Below, in pieces: positions 20,271 to 30,127 of a stretch of 64,000 bases of DNA (within the stretch, counting starts at the first letter, position 1; each line of letters begins with the position of its first letter). Position numbers and translations under genes: made by a program. The DNA lies in NCBI GenBank assembly GCA_002717515.1, contig PBEC01000008.1, positions 117,561 through 181,560 of the forward strand, given 5' to 3'. The notes under the pieces were generated by a model, which saw only the letters and a list, made by a program, of their open reading frames with translations, did no database searches and was not told the origin of the DNA. This stretch comes from Flavobacteriales bacterium. Its GTDB lineage: Bacteria > Bacteroidota > Bacteroidia > Flavobacteriales_C > GCA-002722245.

Positions 20271-21682
20271 TATTTCTCAGGGTTAAAACTATAAATTTTT
20301 GAAGCTACCCGCGAACTTATTATTTTTAAAGCCTCCATTCTTAACTCGGAAGAACCTTTAATATTTTTGTTACTGGTAAAAGCTCTTCTAAAATTATTCA
20401 CTTGTGATCTGTTTGTATATACTCGATCACCTGGTGAATCTTGAAATTTAAGGCTCCAGATTCCTGGATATAGATTTTTATAATTTCCAGAATATGTATT
20501 GTAATTAACTTCACTTCTCATCACTTTCTCTTCTATTCCAGAATCCAACACCTCACCCGTTTCTGTAGACACCAATATGTATTGAAAAGAAACACTCACT
20601 TGGTTGTAACCTTGGTAGTTGTTGTAAAAAATCTTATCGTAAACATACTTAGTTTCAGTTTTTTTTGTTTGAGGATTATAAAACTTTTCAGACCTTCTCT
20701 TATATCCCTTTTTTCTTTTCATCTGAGGAGGATTGTTTTGACTTTTAATGGATAATAATTTACCGCTCAATATTGCCTTAGCACCCAGTAATTGACCAGT
20801 CTTTACAGCACCGTTCCCTTCAATCCAACCATTCATAGACAAATACTGTTCATTCAAAACTTTATCCATATGAGTTCTGTCAAGAACCTTTAAAAAGGGA
20901 CCTTTGTTTGCCAATAAATCGTTGATAATATTTGCTTCAACAATAGCAGCACCACCTTTAAAAAAGGATAAGTTTTTAATCTTTAAAACAGCAACAGGGA
21001 ACTCTGCTAAAAGTAAAGCCTCCTCTAATTTGAATTTTGAGTCTTTATAGCCTGGATTTTTATCAATCACCCTTTTAAATTCATAATATGCAGCTCTATT
21101 TTTACCTAAATCAAGGTATTCTGTCCCTTTTCGATAAGGAGGTTCAAGCTGTGCAATTTCTTTCAAGTTTTTCAAATCTTCCCCTTTATAATTGGGTTCT
21201 ATTTTTTGTATTTCAATAAAAACAGCTTCAGCTTCTTCAAATTGCTCTTCACTCATTAACTTATTGGCCAATTCAAATTCTTCTTCTAAATATTTCTTTT
21301 TGGCAAACTTGTAATCCTCAAAGACATGATTCGGAATATTAACCTCAACATTGTAGTGATCAACTTTGCTTTTAAACTCCTCAATTTCCATATAACTGTA
21401 AACAGCGGATTTATAATTATTCAAGTTAAAATCCCTGAAAAACTTTGTCTGATAAAAAGACACCACCTCCTGACTACTTTTTCTAAGCCCTATTTGTGCA
21501 TCCACATTAGACCTGTCTTTATTTAAAGCCTGTATATAAAAGGAAACAGCATCTTTATGTAAACCTGCTTCTGCAAGTTTACTTGCTTTTTTTGTAATAG
21601 CTTTTGAGCCATTACAAGCTACAATGATAGTTGCAAGAAAAAAGAATAAAAATGGTTTTACTTTTAGAACACTTACCCTCAT
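20270..21682 (-). CDS. CsgG/HfaB-family lipoprotein with TPR-like N-terminal region
   Basis: MRVSVLKVKPFLFFFLATIIVACNGS lipoprotein signal (ORF track start at 21754 is upstream); CsgG-like VLKIKNLSF...LLDRTHMDKVLNEQ...GQLLGAKAILSG. Confidence 0.75.
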   Translation of the reverse strand: MRVSVLKVKPFLFFFLATIIVACNGSKAITKKASKLAEAGLHKDAVSFYIQALNKDRSNVDAQIGLRKSSQEVVSFYQTKFFRDFNLNNYKSAVYSYMEIEEFKSKVDHYNVEVNIPNHVFEDYKFAKKKYLEEEFELANKLMSEEQFEEAEAVFIEIQKIEPNYKGEDLKNLKEIAQLEPPYRKGTEYLDLGKNRAAYYEFKRVIDKNPGYKDSKFKLEEALLLAEFPVAVLKIKNLSFFKGGAAIVEANIINDLLANKGPFLKVLDRTHMDKVLNEQYLSMNGWIEGNGAVKTGQLLGAKAILSGKLLSIKSQNNPPQMKRKKGYKRRSEKFYNPQTKKTETKYVYDKIFYNNYQGYNQVSVSFQYILVSTETGEVLDSGIEEKVMRSEVNYNTYSGNYKNLYPGIWSLKFQDSPGDRVYTNRSQVNNFRRAFTSNKNIKGSSELRMEALKIISSRVASKIYSFNPEK

Positions 21683-21855
21683 AATTATACAATTTACGCT
21701 CTTTATTTTACGCGTGTGCAATTTCTGTTCCAAACTTGTTAAATTGAATAGCACTAACTGTTCAAAGATATAAATCTAAATGAATTCTTAACAAGAAGCA
21801 ATCTATGTTGTTAATCATTGCTATTGATTCTTTCGTTTATCATAAAATAACCTCG

Positions 21856-21863
21856 TATCTTTG
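21856..21863 (+). promoter_or_regulatory. TATCTTTG -7 element; near-leaderless start for downstream ATG 21873
   Basis: Exact TAnnTTTG motif 10 bp before the ATG. Confidence 0.55.
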
Positions 21864-21872
21864 CTTGAACCC

Positions 21873-23072
21873 ATGCGATTTTCATTATTTTTTTTCATTA
21901 TTTTTTTGACATTTTCATGCAATGAGTTTACCAACCAAAACTCGAGTGAAACTTTAAATAAAACAACAGATACTTTAAATTACGATAGTATCATCATACC
22001 CGAAGACGAGATAAAAAGTATAAAGGATTACTTTTCCAACTTTATTAAAAAAAGAAAATTTAACGGTCATATTCTTATTGCTAAAAAAGGAAAAATAATC
22101 TTCGATACGACATCGGGCTATGCTAACATTAAAAAGAAAATTAAACTCGATGAAAACTCAGCAATGCAGGTTGCAAGCATTACCAAACCAATAACTGCAA
22201 CGGTCATTTTACAATTACTGGAAGAAGGTAAACTTTCACTCACCGACACAATCACGAAATATCTTACCAAGCTTCCTGAGAATTATCATAAAATAACGAT
22301 TAAGCAATTACTATCGCATCGATCGGGTTTGTCTCCATATCCCTATTATTGTCATGATAAAATCGAAAATAAAAAAAAATTAATATACAACGACACCGTA
22401 CTATGTATAATTGATTTCCATAACCCAAAACCTTACTATTCTCCCAATCAGAAATACAATTACTGTAATACGAACTACATGCTTTTAGCATCAATTATTG
22501 AGAAAATTGAAAATAAGACCTATGCAGAAGTTATTGATAAAAGAATAATAGAAAAGTGTAATATGAAAAACAGTTTCGTTTTTGACATGACAAAAAAAGA
22601 AACTCCTACAAATTTAGTTCTGGGACACACTAAAGCGAACAAAGTTTTTAATTTGGATTATTTAGACGGTGTAGTTGGCGACAAAGGTTTTTTTTCGAAT
22701 GCAAGAGACTTGCTATTGTTTGACCGTATGCTTTCAAAGGGAGGATTAATAAACGATTCTATTCTGAAACTGGCCTTTACTCCACAAAATAAAATTCAAA
22801 ACAAAAAATCATATGGCTTGGGCTGGAGAATCAAAATGGATAAAAAATTTGGTAAAATCATTTATCATACAGGATGGTGGCATGGAAATAGAAATATTTA
22901 CATAAAAATCCCAAAAACTGAATACACAATTATTCTTTTGAGCAATGCATTACGTGGCTCAAGTTACAATATGAATAATTTACTGAAACAGTTTGTGTTT
23001 TCTGAAAATAAAACAGATACTACTGGAAATAGCGTAAGTTCAATTACCTCGGATTATCGCAAATTAAATTAA
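21873..23072 (+). CDS. Serine hydrolase of beta-lactamase/class C PBP family, lipoprotein
   Basis: Lipobox LTFSCNE; SITK (SxxK), YCN (YxN-like), HTGWW motifs. Confidence 0.88.
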   Translation: MRFSLFFFIIFLTFSCNEFTNQNSSETLNKTTDTLNYDSIIIPEDEIKSIKDYFSNFIKKRKFNGHILIAKKGKIIFDTTSGYANIKKKIKLDENSAMQVASITKPITATVILQLLEEGKLSLTDTITKYLTKLPENYHKITIKQLLSHRSGLSPYPYYCHDKIENKKKLIYNDTVLCIIDFHNPKPYYSPNQKYNYCNTNYMLLASIIEKIENKTYAEVIDKRIIEKCNMKNSFVFDMTKKETPTNLVLGHTKANKVFNLDYLDGVVGDKGFFSNARDLLLFDRMLSKGGLINDSILKLAFTPQNKIQNKKSYGLGWRIKMDKKFGKIIYHTGWWHGNRNIYIKIPKTEYTIILLSNALRGSSYNMNNLLKQFVFSENKTDTTGNSVSSITSDYRKLN

Positions 23073-23078
23073 AAAAAG

Positions 23079-23096
23079 GCCATCTATAAGATGGCC
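23079..23096 (-). terminator. Terminator of STAS-like gene
   Basis: GGCCATCTATAAGATGGCC hairpin, followed by T7 on minus strand. Confidence 0.7.
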
Positions 23097-23144
23097 AAAT
23101 TGTAGTTTTAAATTTTAATCTCAACAGTAGTGTTTGAATTTTAA

Positions 23145-23534
23145 TCAATTCATCCAGGCATTTGCTTCTAAAGCAGATTTAAATACTTTGGTTGGTTGAT
23201 TATGTTTTATTGAATTAACAAAAACTCTACCAATAATATCCGTGTTTTCATTATTCACCAAAACAGCCTTTCGGTTGGAAACCCCATCTAATTTTTGGTT
23301 CAGTAAACACAACCCCTCCAATGTTACACCAGTAACTCCATCTAAATTCAGAAGGACTGATTTTTTTGTTTGTGATTTCTCGAATGATGAAAATTCATCA
23401 CACAATTGATAAACCAGTTCCGCATCGATGATTGTATTTTCTTCAAAAGAAAAACTAATTACACCATCCTCTTCCCATAAAGTTACATCTGAGAAGAATA
23501 ATTCTTGATTGTTTATGTTTTTTGTTGCTTGCAT
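23145..23534 (-). CDS. Small STAS/SpoIIAA-like protein of unknown function
   Basis: 129 aa soluble alpha/beta protein, VLLNLDGVTGVTLEGLCLLNQK resembles STAS-like folds. Confidence 0.5.
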   Translation of the reverse strand: MQATKNINNQELFFSDVTLWEEDGVISFSFEENTIIDAELVYQLCDEFSSFEKSQTKKSVLLNLDGVTGVTLEGLCLLNQKLDGVSNRKAVLVNNENTDIIGRVFVNSIKHNQPTKVFKSALEANAWMN

Positions 23535-23662
23535 AGTTCAAAGATGGGCAACAAAAAGGCAGAATGAAATTGAAAAAAAACGATATAATACTTTAAAAAG
23601 TAAAAAAAAAATACTTTAAAACACTGAAAAACAACACTTTAAATAAAAATAAAATGAAAAAA

Positions 23663-23686
23663 AAAGCCGCTATGTAAAGCGGCTTT
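23663..23686 (-). terminator. Terminator of nqr operon
   Basis: AAAGCCGCTATGTAAAGCGGCTTT hairpin with T-run on minus strand. Confidence 0.85.
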
Positions 23687-23707
23687 AGTTAAAAATTCCG
23701 TTTGATT

Positions 23708-25003
23708 TTAACCTCCAAAGTCGTCAAAAGCCACATTTTCAGGTGGAATACCCCAATCATCGGTCATTTTAATTACCGCTTGATTCATCATAGGAGGACC
23801 ACAGAAATAGAATTCAATATCCTCTGGTGCTTCATGTACTTTTAACTGATGTTCAATAACAGCATTATGAACAAAACCAAGGAATCCGTCACCATCGTCA
23901 TCAATTGTTTTTTTCTCTATCCAATTGTCTGATTCTTCAGGTTCAGATAAAACAATATAAAATTTAAAATTCGGGAACTCACGTTCAATCTGACGGAAAT
24001 CTTCTTCGTAAAACAATTCTTTTCTGGACCTACCACCATACCAATAAGTTACTTTTCTACCCGTTTTTAAAGTATGAAATAAGTGAAACAAATGAGATCG
24101 CATAGGAGCCATACCAGCACCACCACCAATGTATATCATTTCTGAATCAGTTTCTTTTATGAAGAACTCTCCATAAGGACCGGATATTGTAACTACATCA
24201 CCAACCTTTCTTGAGAAAACAAAAGAAGAACAAATACCTGGGTTAACATCCATCCAGTTGTTTTTCTCTCTATCCCATGGAGGAGTAGCAATACGAATAG
24301 TAAGCATAACAATATTTCCCTCAGCTGGGTGATTAGCCATTGAATAAGCTCTAAAACAAGGCTCTGTGTTTACCATTTTAAGACTCCACAATCCAAATCT
24401 ATCCCAATCCGCTTTAAATTTATCAGGACCTAATGGATCGGACGGCTCAGGTTCGATGTTAATATCTTTTGCAAAGTCAACCGTAATTTCAGGAACATCA
24501 ACCTGAATGTAACCTCCAGCTTGAAAATCTAAGTTTTCTCCCTCTGGCAGCTTAACAGTAAACGCCTTGATAAAAGTTGCCACATTATAATTCGATATAA
24601 CTTCACAATCCCACTTTTTAATTCCAAATATTTCGGCTGGAATTTCAACCTCCATATCTTGCTTTACCTTTACCTGACATCCCAATCGGTAATTTTCAGC
24701 AATATGTTTTCTTGAAAAATAAGGTTTTTCAGTTGGTAGAATTTCACCTCCACCAGAATGAACCTGGCATTCGCACATTGCACAAGTTCCACCACCACCA
24801 CAAGCAGAGGGTAAGAAAATTTTGTTATTACCCAAAGTTGAAAGTAATGTACCTCCGGCGTCGGTCTCTATAACACGCTCACCATTAACCGTAATTTTAA
24901 CCTTTCCTGAAGGGGATAGTTTTGCCTTTGCAAATAAAAGCAATGCAACCAGCAATAATACTACCATTAAAAAAACTACTACACTTATAATTATCGTCGC
25001 CAT
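23708..25003 (-). CDS. nqrF: Na+-translocating NADH-quinone reductase subunit F
   Basis: 2Fe-2S motif PSACGGGGTCAMCECQV, FAD/NAD domains (RAYSMANHP, GGGAGMAPMRSH). Confidence 0.97.
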   Translation of the reverse strand: MATIIISVVVFLMVVLLLVALLLFAKAKLSPSGKVKITVNGERVIETDAGGTLLSTLGNNKIFLPSACGGGGTCAMCECQVHSGGGEILPTEKPYFSRKHIAENYRLGCQVKVKQDMEVEIPAEIFGIKKWDCEVISNYNVATFIKAFTVKLPEGENLDFQAGGYIQVDVPEITVDFAKDINIEPEPSDPLGPDKFKADWDRFGLWSLKMVNTEPCFRAYSMANHPAEGNIVMLTIRIATPPWDREKNNWMDVNPGICSSFVFSRKVGDVVTISGPYGEFFIKETDSEMIYIGGGAGMAPMRSHLFHLFHTLKTGRKVTYWYGGRSRKELFYEEDFRQIEREFPNFKFYIVLSEPEESDNWIEKKTIDDDGDGFLGFVHNAVIEHQLKVHEAPEDIEFYFCGPPMMNQAVIKMTDDWGIPPENVAFDDFGG

Positions 25004-25036
25004 ATCTTTTTAATATAAAAATTCTTCTTTTCGTTT

Positions 25037-25669
25037 CTAAAGTTCGATTCCCAAAAACGCCATGAAGGCAATCCCCATCAATCCAGTAATGATAAAAGTG
25101 ATTCCTAAACCTCTTAAAGGAGCAGGAACATTAGAGTAACGAATTTTTTCACGAATAGCAGCCAATGCGACAATTGCTATCCACCAACCAATACCTGAAC
25201 CGAATGCAAAGGCAGTAGCCTCACCTATAGAACTATATTGCCTTTCCTGCATGAATAGTGCACCACCTAAGATTGAACAGTTTACAGCAATTAAGGGCAG
25301 GAAAATTCCCAATGCACCATATAAGGCAGGAGCAAATTTTTCTACAATCATTTCAACCAACTGAACAATAGAAGCAACAACAGCTATGAACATAATAAAA
25401 GAAAGAAAAGATAAATCCATCGTACCACTTCCATTCACACCATAATCTTCGTCAAGCCACCACAAAGCACCTTCGGCCAAAACGTAATTTTCCAACAAAT
25501 AATTCACCGGAACAGTAACACATAATACAAAAATTACGGCAGCACCTAAACCTGAAGCTGTTTTGACCGATTTGGAAACCGCTAAATATGAACACATACC
25601 TAAGAAATAGGCAAAAATCATGTTCTCAACAAAAATACTTTTTATAATAATGTTTATAATGTCTAACAT
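25037..25669 (-). CDS. nqrE: Na+-translocating NADH-quinone reductase subunit E
   Basis: Membrane subunit with NqrE motifs ([19 protein letters not shown]) in operon context. Confidence 0.95.
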   Translation of the reverse strand: MLDIINIIIKSIFVENMIFAYFLGMCSYLAVSKSVKTASGLGAAVIFVLCVTVPVNYLLENYVLAEGALWWLDEDYGVNGSGTMDLSFLSFIMFIAVVASIVQLVEMIVEKFAPALYGALGIFLPLIAVNCSILGGALFMQERQYSSIGEATAFAFGSGIGWWIAIVALAAIREKIRYSNVPAPLRGLGITFIITGLMGIAFMAFLGIEL

Positions 25670-25687
25670 CTCTCTATATTATTTCAA

Positions 25688-26365
25688 TTAATTTTCTTCA
25701 ATTAGTTTTCTGTTTTTCGCTCTTTGTACCCATATAACTCCAGCAACTAAAAAGAGAGCAATAGGCGATAACAACATCAGTCCATTGTGTTCATAAAACC
25801 CATCAGTACCTCCAGTGAGAGGGTCGAAAGATATTATCCAGGAATCTGGAATAAATTTGAATCCCCAAATTGAACCTGAACCGAAAACTTCTCTTAAAAA
25901 ACCAACAACCAAAAGAATCCAGGTGTACCCAAATGAATTACCAATTGCATCTAAAAATGCAGGACCAGGTTTATTTCCTAAAGCAAAAGCTTCCAATCGA
26001 CCCATAATGATACAGTTCGTAATGATTAAACCAACAAAAACAGACAGCTGCTTGGAAACTTCATAAACATAGGCTTTTAATATCTGGTCGACCGTAATTA
26101 CGAGCGTTGCGACAATAACCAATTGAACAATGATTCTAATTTTATCAGGAATCATATTTCTAATTAAGGAAACAACCACATTGGCCATTATCAAAACAAA
26201 AAGTACCGACATGGACATTACAAAAGCATTTTCAAGCATAATTGTAATTGCCAATGCAGAACAAATCCCTAAAACCTGTATTGAAATTGGATTAGAATCA
26301 TTTAAAGGATCCTTAATCAATTTCATGTTTTTTTTCGAAAACAATGATTCTTTTTTTGTACTCAT
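25688..26365 (-). CDS. nqrD: Na+-translocating NADH-quinone reductase subunit D
   Basis: Membrane subunit, NCIIMGRLEAFALGNKPGPAFLDAIGN. Confidence 0.95.
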   Translation of the reverse strand: MSTKKESLFSKKNMKLIKDPLNDSNPISIQVLGICSALAITIMLENAFVMSMSVLFVLIMANVVVSLIRNMIPDKIRIIVQLVIVATLVITVDQILKAYVYEVSKQLSVFVGLIITNCIIMGRLEAFALGNKPGPAFLDAIGNSFGYTWILLVVGFLREVFGSGSIWGFKFIPDSWIISFDPLTGGTDGFYEHNGLMLLSPIALFLVAGVIWVQRAKNRKLIEEN

Positions 26366-26392
26366 TGCGATGTATTTTATTCTTATTATTAA

Positions 26393-27124
26393 TTATTTAA
26401 TCTTATTCCAAGCTTTCATATAAGGCTTAAACCCAGCTCTCAGCATAGAGGAAACACCATTGGAAGTAATAGTCGCTCCTGCTATGGCATCAACTTCATG
26501 ATTTGGCTCTTTCAAACCACCTTTTACAACCTTTAATCCCATATATTTCTCCCCTTTCATTACCATCTTCGTGGAAGATGTAAACATTTCCATAAAAGAT
26601 TTTTCTGCTATTTTTGCCCCTAAACCTGGCGTTTCTGATTTGTGATCGAAAACAATCCCGGTAATGGTATTCTGATCGGCTCCTAAAGCTGCAAATCCCC
26701 ACACAGGACCCCATAATCCATTTCCAGCCATTGGGATTACATAACTTGTGTCCGATCCATTTATGTAGGTGAAAACTGGATATTTACGTTTCTTTGGTTC
26801 GTTTTTCGTCGATTTATGCTCTTTTACAATGTCAATCGTGAAAGCATTCTCACCTTCAATCGGATTGCCTTCGTAATTGTAAACATTACTTGTTACAGAT
26901 TCCGTAAATATTTTTTCAATATCCGCTTTTTCAAGCTTTTTCAAACTGTCCATCGGTGCAAAACCAGCAGCAGACAAAATGAACTGCCTTTTCTCGTTAG
27001 CAACATTTTTCTGTTGGGGTTCTTTTAACGATGTAGCCAACAATGCTAATAAAGATCCACATATAGCCACAAGGACAACAGAAAATCGAATTGTATAACC
27101 AGTACTATTTTTATTAATCGCCAT
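26393..27124 (-). CDS. nqrC: Na+-translocating NADH-quinone reductase subunit C
   Basis: Flavinylation motif DAIAGATITSNGV. Confidence 0.95.
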   Translation of the reverse strand: MAINKNSTGYTIRFSVVLVAICGSLLALLATSLKEPQQKNVANEKRQFILSAAGFAPMDSLKKLEKADIEKIFTESVTSNVYNYEGNPIEGENAFTIDIVKEHKSTKNEPKKRKYPVFTYINGSDTSYVIPMAGNGLWGPVWGFAALGADQNTITGIVFDHKSETPGLGAKIAEKSFMEMFTSSTKMVMKGEKYMGLKVVKGGLKEPNHEVDAIAGATITSNGVSSMLRAGFKPYMKAWNKIK

Positions 27125-27134
27125 TTTATAAAAT

Positions 27135-28445
27135 TTAATGGTTTGCTGTATTTAATTTTAATCTATTCAAACGTTGCTTTATGTTCCCCTGAATAACATA
27201 ATGATCAATTAAAGGAGCCATAACATTCATGAAAAGAATTGCAAGCATCATACCTTCTGGATAAGCAGGGTTAAACACCCTTATCATGATACAAAACAAC
27301 CCTATAAAAAAGCCATATATGACTTTACCCACCTCTGTTTGAGCAGCAGAAACAGGATCAGTAGCCATAAAAACAAGGCCAAACATAAAACCACCTGCAA
27401 ACAAATGTTCTAAAGGACCTACTGTCATATAAGGATTTACTCCTGCTGTATTAAATATTATGGTCATAAAAACTGCACCAAAAATACCCGACAGCATTAT
27501 TTTGAGGGACCCAACCCCTGTATGAAGTAGTAATCCTGCTCCAATCAATATGGCTATAACTGAAGTCTCACCGATTGATCCAGGAACAATACCTACAAAA
27601 GCTTCCCATAAGTCGAACTTTTCGGACAACTTAACCACTCCAGCTTCAAAAGATTGAGCAGCAGCTCCAACTGCTTCGCCAAGTTCATCCTTTGTATTTT
27701 TCATTACATCTACAGACGCCTTAAACCTTGAAAGCTGAGTTGCACCAGCAATTGCATCTACTTCACCAACTCTTTGACCTATTTCATTTAAGACGTATTT
27801 ACCATTCTCAGCATAAGAGTATCCCTCTGGTAACTCGGTATTTACCCAGGCTTTATCTCCAGATAATTGTTTTGGATAGGCAAAGAATAAAAATGCCCTT
27901 GCAGTTAAAGCGGGATTGAGAATATTCATACCAGTACCTCCAAAAACCTCTTTAACAAATACCACTGAAAATATTGTAGCGACAGCTACCATCCATAATG
28001 GAGTATCAGCCGGAACTATTAAAGGAATCAACATTCCTGAAACTAAAAATCCTTCTTCAATAGGGTGTCCTTTTGCAATACAAAAACCAAACTCTACACC
28101 CAAACCAACTACATAAGAAACTATTACAACAGGAAGAACTTTAAGTGCACCAAAAAAAACCTGGTCTAAAAAACCAAATTCCTCCGTTAAACCAAGTGCA
28201 CTGTAATGCTGGTAGCCCGTATTCCATATTCCAAATAACAAACATGGAATCATTGCTGTTATTACGGTATTCATTGTTCTTTTTAAATCAACAGCATCAC
28301 GAATGTGAACTCCTTTTTTTGTTGTATGTTTTGGTGTAAACAAAAATGTAGCAAATCCATCAAAAAGCGGATACCACTTCTCATACTTCCCTCCTTTTTC
28401 AAAGTTGGGTTCTAATTTGTCTACAATTTTCTCTAAAAACTTCAT
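27135..28445 (-). CDS. nqrB: Na+-translocating NADH-quinone reductase subunit B
   Basis: Multi-TM, flavinylation motif VDAIAGATQLS. Confidence 0.95.
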   Translation of the reverse strand: MKFLEKIVDKLEPNFEKGGKYEKWYPLFDGFATFLFTPKHTTKKGVHIRDAVDLKRTMNTVITAMIPCLLFGIWNTGYQHYSALGLTEEFGFLDQVFFGALKVLPVVIVSYVVGLGVEFGFCIAKGHPIEEGFLVSGMLIPLIVPADTPLWMVAVATIFSVVFVKEVFGGTGMNILNPALTARAFLFFAYPKQLSGDKAWVNTELPEGYSYAENGKYVLNEIGQRVGEVDAIAGATQLSRFKASVDVMKNTKDELGEAVGAAAQSFEAGVVKLSEKFDLWEAFVGIVPGSIGETSVIAILIGAGLLLHTGVGSLKIMLSGIFGAVFMTIIFNTAGVNPYMTVGPLEHLFAGGFMFGLVFMATDPVSAAQTEVGKVIYGFFIGLFCIMIRVFNPAYPEGMMLAILFMNVMAPLIDHYVIQGNIKQRLNRLKLNTANH

Positions 28446-28468
28446 CTTACTACTAATATTGAATTATT

Positions 28469-29977
28469 TTATGCGCATTCTTTCTTTACTAAATCCAAAC
28501 CGTTTTGAAGAATTTCTTGAACGGGCTGTTTGGATGTACATGCAAACTCACACAATGCCAAGTCTTCGGGCACTACTTCATAAATCCCAAGTCCCTCCAT
28601 TGCGTCAATATCTTCAACAAGACAAGACTTTAGGAGCTGCACAGGATAAATGGTCATAGGAAGTACCTTTTCGTATTCACCCGTAACAACAAATGCTCTT
28701 TGTTCACCATTCATATTGGTATTTAAACGATAGGCTTTACTCGGCATCAACCAAGACCAAAGAGTTCTGCTTAATGAAAATTTATTGGGCTGAATCGGAA
28801 CTGCCCAACCAAAGAAATCGTAATTATTACCTTCTGGAAGAACAGTTACTTGAGAGTCATATGTTCCGAGAAATCCATCTTTTTCGACCTTAGTCCCTGT
28901 TAGAGGGTTTCCTGATATAAATCTTGGCGATTCTTCACTTTCTTTTAAGTTTCCTTCCAATATTCCTTCTAAATTCTGACCCAACGTAACGTTATAGTAT
29001 TGAGGATTAGAAACCTCTGAACCTGTTAAAGCGATTACTTTTTTAGCAATGTACCTACCTGTTCTTAAAAACTCACCTATCATAGCGACGTCCTGAGCAT
29101 TCACAGTCCAAACAACTTCGCCTTTATTTACCGGATTTATGTGGTGAATCTGTATACCAACATTACCTGCCGGATGTTTACCAGAAATTTCACCTAAAGA
29201 AACGTTATTTGCTTTCGTGAACAAATCACTGGCTTTACCGTATTTTTCTTTCAAAGATGCCAAGGCTTTGGCTGCACCATGAGAAGCAGAAATATTTGAT
29301 GCGGTTTTATAGTCAATTTCAATATTTTTTCCTGCGTCATCGGTATAACTAAATTTATCTTCAGCGTTGAACCTAAGTTCTTTGTCAACAGAAATATTTA
29401 GGTTGACATAACCGTTTTTCGAAAATTTAGCCAAAGCATCAATACCCAATTGAAAATCTTCTTCTCTTCCTTCCAGTAAAAAATCATAATCCGGTGCCAG
29501 TGGACTAGTGTCAAAGGCTGAAACAAAAACTGCCTTTGGCAAATCATCAGGATTTGCTATGCAGTTAAAAGGACGCTGTTTTATGAAGGGCCATAAACCA
29601 GCCTCAAGAAGCTTAGCTTTCAAATCTTCTACAGAAGTTTCTGCGACATCAGTCGCACCAAAATCCTCAAAAGCTTCTGTTTTATCAACTTTAATTTTTA
29701 TTTCCAAAATAACACGACGTGCTCCACGAACAATTTCAACAATTTCTCCAGAAACTGGCGATGAAAACTTTATCTTATCGTTTTCTTTGTCAAAAAATAT
29801 TGGGGTACCTGCTTTTACTTTGGCACCTTCTCTTAGCATTAACTTTGGAATTACTCCATGAAAATCAGAAGGCTTTAGTGCTATAACATCAGACGCTGGT
29901 GCGTCTACTTTAGTTCGACTTGCGACACCTTGTAATTTGATGTCCGCCCCTTTTCTCAGCTTAATTTGTACTGACAT
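28469..29977 (-). CDS. nqrA: Na+-translocating NADH-quinone reductase subunit A
   Basis: IKLRKGADIKLQGVA..., operon context. Confidence 0.95.
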   Translation of the reverse strand: MSVQIKLRKGADIKLQGVASRTKVDAPASDVIALKPSDFHGVIPKLMLREGAKVKAGTPIFFDKENDKIKFSSPVSGEIVEIVRGARRVILEIKIKVDKTEAFEDFGATDVAETSVEDLKAKLLEAGLWPFIKQRPFNCIANPDDLPKAVFVSAFDTSPLAPDYDFLLEGREEDFQLGIDALAKFSKNGYVNLNISVDKELRFNAEDKFSYTDDAGKNIEIDYKTASNISASHGAAKALASLKEKYGKASDLFTKANNVSLGEISGKHPAGNVGIQIHHINPVNKGEVVWTVNAQDVAMIGEFLRTGRYIAKKVIALTGSEVSNPQYYNVTLGQNLEGILEGNLKESEESPRFISGNPLTGTKVEKDGFLGTYDSQVTVLPEGNNYDFFGWAVPIQPNKFSLSRTLWSWLMPSKAYRLNTNMNGEQRAFVVTGEYEKVLPMTIYPVQLLKSCLVEDIDAMEGLGIYEVVPEDLALCEFACTSKQPVQEILQNGLDLVKKECA

Positions 29978-30007
29978 TCTCTTTAAATTGGGTGATCAAT
30001 TTACCTG

Positions 30008-30015
30008 CAAAAATA
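30008..30015 (-). promoter_or_regulatory. TATTTTTG -7 element of the nqr operon
   Basis: Exact TAnnTTTG motif on minus strand 31 bp upstream of nqrA ATG. Confidence 0.5.
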
Positions 30016-30127
30016 AGCAATCGTCAGATTCAAAACTAAATTTTTGAGTAACATGCTCTTTATTTAAATTGATTCTAAATAAACTTTTATTGACTATTTT
30101 TAGGTACCTGAACGTTACATTAGAAAT

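Noticed and set aside
26393-28445. Duplicate DAIAGAT motifs in nqrB and nqrC as a possible repeat
   Set aside because: These are the expected covalent FMN attachment motifs of the two subunits
29508-29861. 117-aa plus-strand ORF
   Set aside because: Antisense shadow of nqrA
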